Below are positions 62,406-64,000 of a stretch of 64,000 nucleotides of DNA, piece after piece. This DNA is from Thiemannella venezuelensis (GTDB taxonomy: Bacteria > Actinomycetota > Actinomycetes > Streptosporangiales > Streptosporangiaceae), in NCBI RefSeq assembly GCF_014203605.1, contig NZ_JACHJJ010000015.1:142146-206145 (forward strand), read 5' to 3'. Position 1 is the stretch's first letter. Each line of letters begins with the position of its first letter. The position numbers and the translations under genes were made by a program. The notes beneath the pieces were generated by a model that was not told where the DNA came from, did not search any database, and saw nothing but the letters and a program-made list of their open reading frames with translations.

Positions 62406-63653
62406 ATGCGCAGAATCCTCATCGTCGGCGCCGGGCAGGCGGGGCTCCACCTCGCGGCCGGGCTGCTGCGCAACGGCTACGACGTCACCGTCGTCTCCAA
62501 CCGGACACCGGACGAGATCCGCGGCGGCCGGGTCATGTCGAGCCAGGCCATGTTCGGCACCGCCCTCGCCTGCGAGCGCGCCGTCGGCCTGGACCTGTGG
62601 GGGGACGGCTGCCCGCCGATCGACGGGATCCAGTTCACCGTGGCCGGGCCGGACGGCGGCCGGGCGATCGACTGGGCGGCCCGGCTCGACACCCCCGCCC
62701 GCTCGGTCGACCAGCGGCTGAAGATGCCCGCGTGGATGGACGAGGTGGAGCGGCTCGGCGGGAAGATCGTCGTCCATGACGCGACGGCCGCGGACCTGGA
62801 GGCCTACGCCGCCCAGTACGACCTGGTCATGGTCGCCGCGGGCAAGGGCGAGATCGCCTCGCTGTTCGAGCGGGACGCCTCCCGCTCGCCGTACGACGCC
62901 CCGCAGCGGGCGCTGGCCCTCACCTACGTCACCGGCCTCACCCCGCGGCCCGGCCACTCCGCGGTCTGCTTCAACGTGGTCCCCGGGGTCGGCGAGTACT
63001 TCGTCTTCCCGGCGCTCACCGCCGGCGGCCCCTGCGAGATCATGGTGTTCGAGGGCGTGCCCGGCGGGCCGATGGACTGCTGGGCCGACGTGCGCACCCC
63101 CGCCGAGCACCTGGCCAGGAGCCGCCGGGTGCTGGAGACCTTCCTGCCGTGGGAGGCCGAGCGCTGCGCCGGCGTCGAGCTCACCGACGCGGGCGGCGTG
63201 CTGTCCGGCCGGTTCGCCCCGGTCGTCCGCCGGCCGGTCGCGACGCTGCCCTCCGGCGCGGCGGTCCTCGGGGTCGCCGACGTGGTCGTGCTCAACGACC
63301 CGATCACCGGGCAGGGCGCGGGCAACGCTGCCAAGTGCGCCGCCGCCTACCTCGCCGCCATCCTGGAGCACGGGGAGAGGCCGTTCGACGCGGGCTGGAT
63401 GGAGCGGACCTTCGAGGGCTACTGGGCGCAGGCCCGGCACGTCACCGCGTGGACCAACGCGCTGCTGGCGCCCCCGCCCCCGCACGTGCTGGAGCTCCTG
63501 GGCGCCGCGGGCGGGCTGCCCGAGGTGGCCTCCCGCTTCGTCAACGGCTTCGACGACCCCTCGGACTTCGCGGAGTGGTTCCTGGACCCGGCCGGGGCCC
63601 GCGACTACCTGGCGCGGGCCACCGCGGCCGCGGGGGCGGGGGAGCCGTCGTGA
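62406..63653 (+). CDS. Styrene monooxygenase-like FAD oxygenase (StyA type)
   Basis: A 415-residue two-component flavoprotein monooxygenase. The FAD motif VGAGQAGLHLAAGLL starts at residue 7, and the second flavin motif is near DPITGQGAGNAAKCA. Length and layout match StyA/IndA, which epoxidises styrene or indole with reduced FAD from StyB. The next gene is a flavin reductase overlapping its stop by four bases (GTGA). The AraC gene upstream may control the pair. ATG 62406 is the start; the longer upstream frame lacks support. Confidence 0.88.
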   Translation: MRRILIVGAGQAGLHLAAGLLRNGYDVTVVSNRTPDEIRGGRVMSSQAMFGTALACERAVGLDLWGDGCPPIDGIQFTVAGPDGGRAIDWAARLDTPARSVDQRLKMPAWMDEVERLGGKIVVHDATAADLEAYAAQYDLVMVAAGKGEIASLFERDASRSPYDAPQRALALTYVTGLTPRPGHSAVCFNVVPGVGEYFVFPALTAGGPCEIMVFEGVPGGPMDCWADVRTPAEHLARSRRVLETFLPWEAERCAGVELTDAGGVLSGRFAPVVRRPVATLPSGAAVLGVADVVVLNDPITGQGAGNAAKCAAAYLAAILEHGERPFDAGWMERTFEGYWAQARHVTAWTNALLAPPPPHVLELLGAAGGLPEVASRFVNGFDDPSDFAEWFLDPAGARDYLARATAAAGAGEPS

Positions 63654-63885
63654 GACCGCTGCGCGACGCCCTCGGGCAGTTCGCCACCGGGGTCGCGGTG
63701 GTCACCACCGTGACCCCGGCCGGGGAGCGGGCCGGGGTCACCGTCAACTCGTTCACCTCGGTCTCGCTCGACCCGCCGCTGGTCCTGTGGTGCCTGTCCC
63801 GGCGGGCCCCCAGCGCGCCGCTCTTCCTGGCGGCCGGGCGGTTCGCGGTCAACGTGCTGCGCGAGGACCAGGACCACCTGTCGCG
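63650..63885 (+). CDS. Flavin reductase (StyB type), 3' truncated by low-quality sequence
   Basis: The first about 78 residues of an NAD(P)H:flavin reductase. It reads LRDALGQFATGVAVVTTVTP, AGVTVNSFTSVSLDPPLVLW and FAVNVLREDQDHLSR, which fit the family N-terminus with the flavin-binding NSFTSVS segment. GTG 63650 overlaps the StyA stop. It would supply reduced FAD to StyA. The rest is lost in the G/C homopolymer at the end of the window. Confidence 0.85.
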
Positions 63886-64000
63886 GGGGGGGGGGCCCCC
63901 CCCCCCCCCCCCCGCGGGGGGGGGGGGGGGGCCCCCCCCCCCCCCCCCCCCGGCCCGGGGGGGCCGGGGCCCCGCGGCCGGGGGCCGCCGCGGGCGGGGC
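63885..64000. other. G/C homopolymer artefact at the end of the window
   Basis: From about 63885 the sequence consists of long runs of G and C with no codon structure. Real flavin reductase sequence should continue here. This is almost certainly assembly or read noise. Confidence 0.85.

Overview
The window is very GC-rich, with strong GC3 bias, many GTG starts, actinobacterial-only families (DUF3145, DUF3052, DUF1918, DUF5998) and a homodimeric AceE-type pyruvate dehydrogenase E1. It reads as the chromosome of a filamentous actinomycete, most likely Streptosporangiales (Streptosporangium or Nonomuraea-like). That placement is inference from gene content; no marker gene is present to prove it. 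Nearly all sequence is coding, with small intergenic gaps.

Layout. 0-11 kb: a 2-oxoglutarate dioxygenase, a RecQ-type helicase with a phosphoribosyltransferase-like tail, a VOC-TetR operon behind a 41-bp palindromic operator, a PfkB kinase, a GNAT/acyl-CoA-synthetase-like protein acetyltransferase, a DUF5998 protein, an alkaline-phosphatase-superfamily phosphodiesterase and a two-domain sulfurtransferase. 11-16 kb: a minus-strand cassette encoding an intracellular subtilisin, an ECF sigma factor, a small beta-rich protein and a TPR-CHAT caspase-like protease. This is the best candidate for an under-described system. 16.5-23.5 kb: the type II fatty-acid block (fasR-fabD-fabH-acpP-fabF-carboxyltransferase) facing DUF3145. 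23.6-32.5 kb: accessory genes (DUF350/ATP-grasp/YgiB-like triad, WYL regulator, two small VOC/MarR units, amidohydrolase, a Ser/Thr kinase fused to an amino-acid-binding domain, a secreted TAP-like peptidase). 32.6-38.9 kb: aceE, DUF1918, YjbQ, DUF3052, an AhpE peroxiredoxin, a zinc-ribbon protein and a ROK kinase. The fab and aceE blocks are, from memory, neighbours in Mycobacterium tuberculosis; here they are separated by the accessory stretch.

38.9-47.1 kb is a decayed integration hot spot. An intact tRNA-Val(UAC) is followed by two partial copies of its 3' half (near 40.45 and 47.03 kb). Between them lie a HigA-like antitoxin with a truncated toxin, SMI1/KNR4 and DUF6461 proteins, a frameshifted and nonsense-broken nucleotidyltransferase pair, a pRiA4b ORF-3 protein, a broken DUF4143 ATPase, a set of 23-bp iterated repeats resembling an insertion-sequence end, and a LysR/amidohydrolase divergon. 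No integrase or transposase gene is seen.

47.3-64 kb is ordinary accessory chromosome: exported proteins, a 12-bp minisatellite, a DHA2 MFS exporter with a lipase-like hydrolase, an AraC regulator, a TPR protein, a small protein ending in Gly-Gly, a secreted GH43 arabinanase-type enzyme behind a double palindromic operator, a YbdK-type carboxylate-amine ligase, an APH-family kinase, and an AraC-regulated styrene-monooxygenase-like pair. The last gene runs into about 115 bases of homopolymer G/C that look like an assembly or read artefact.
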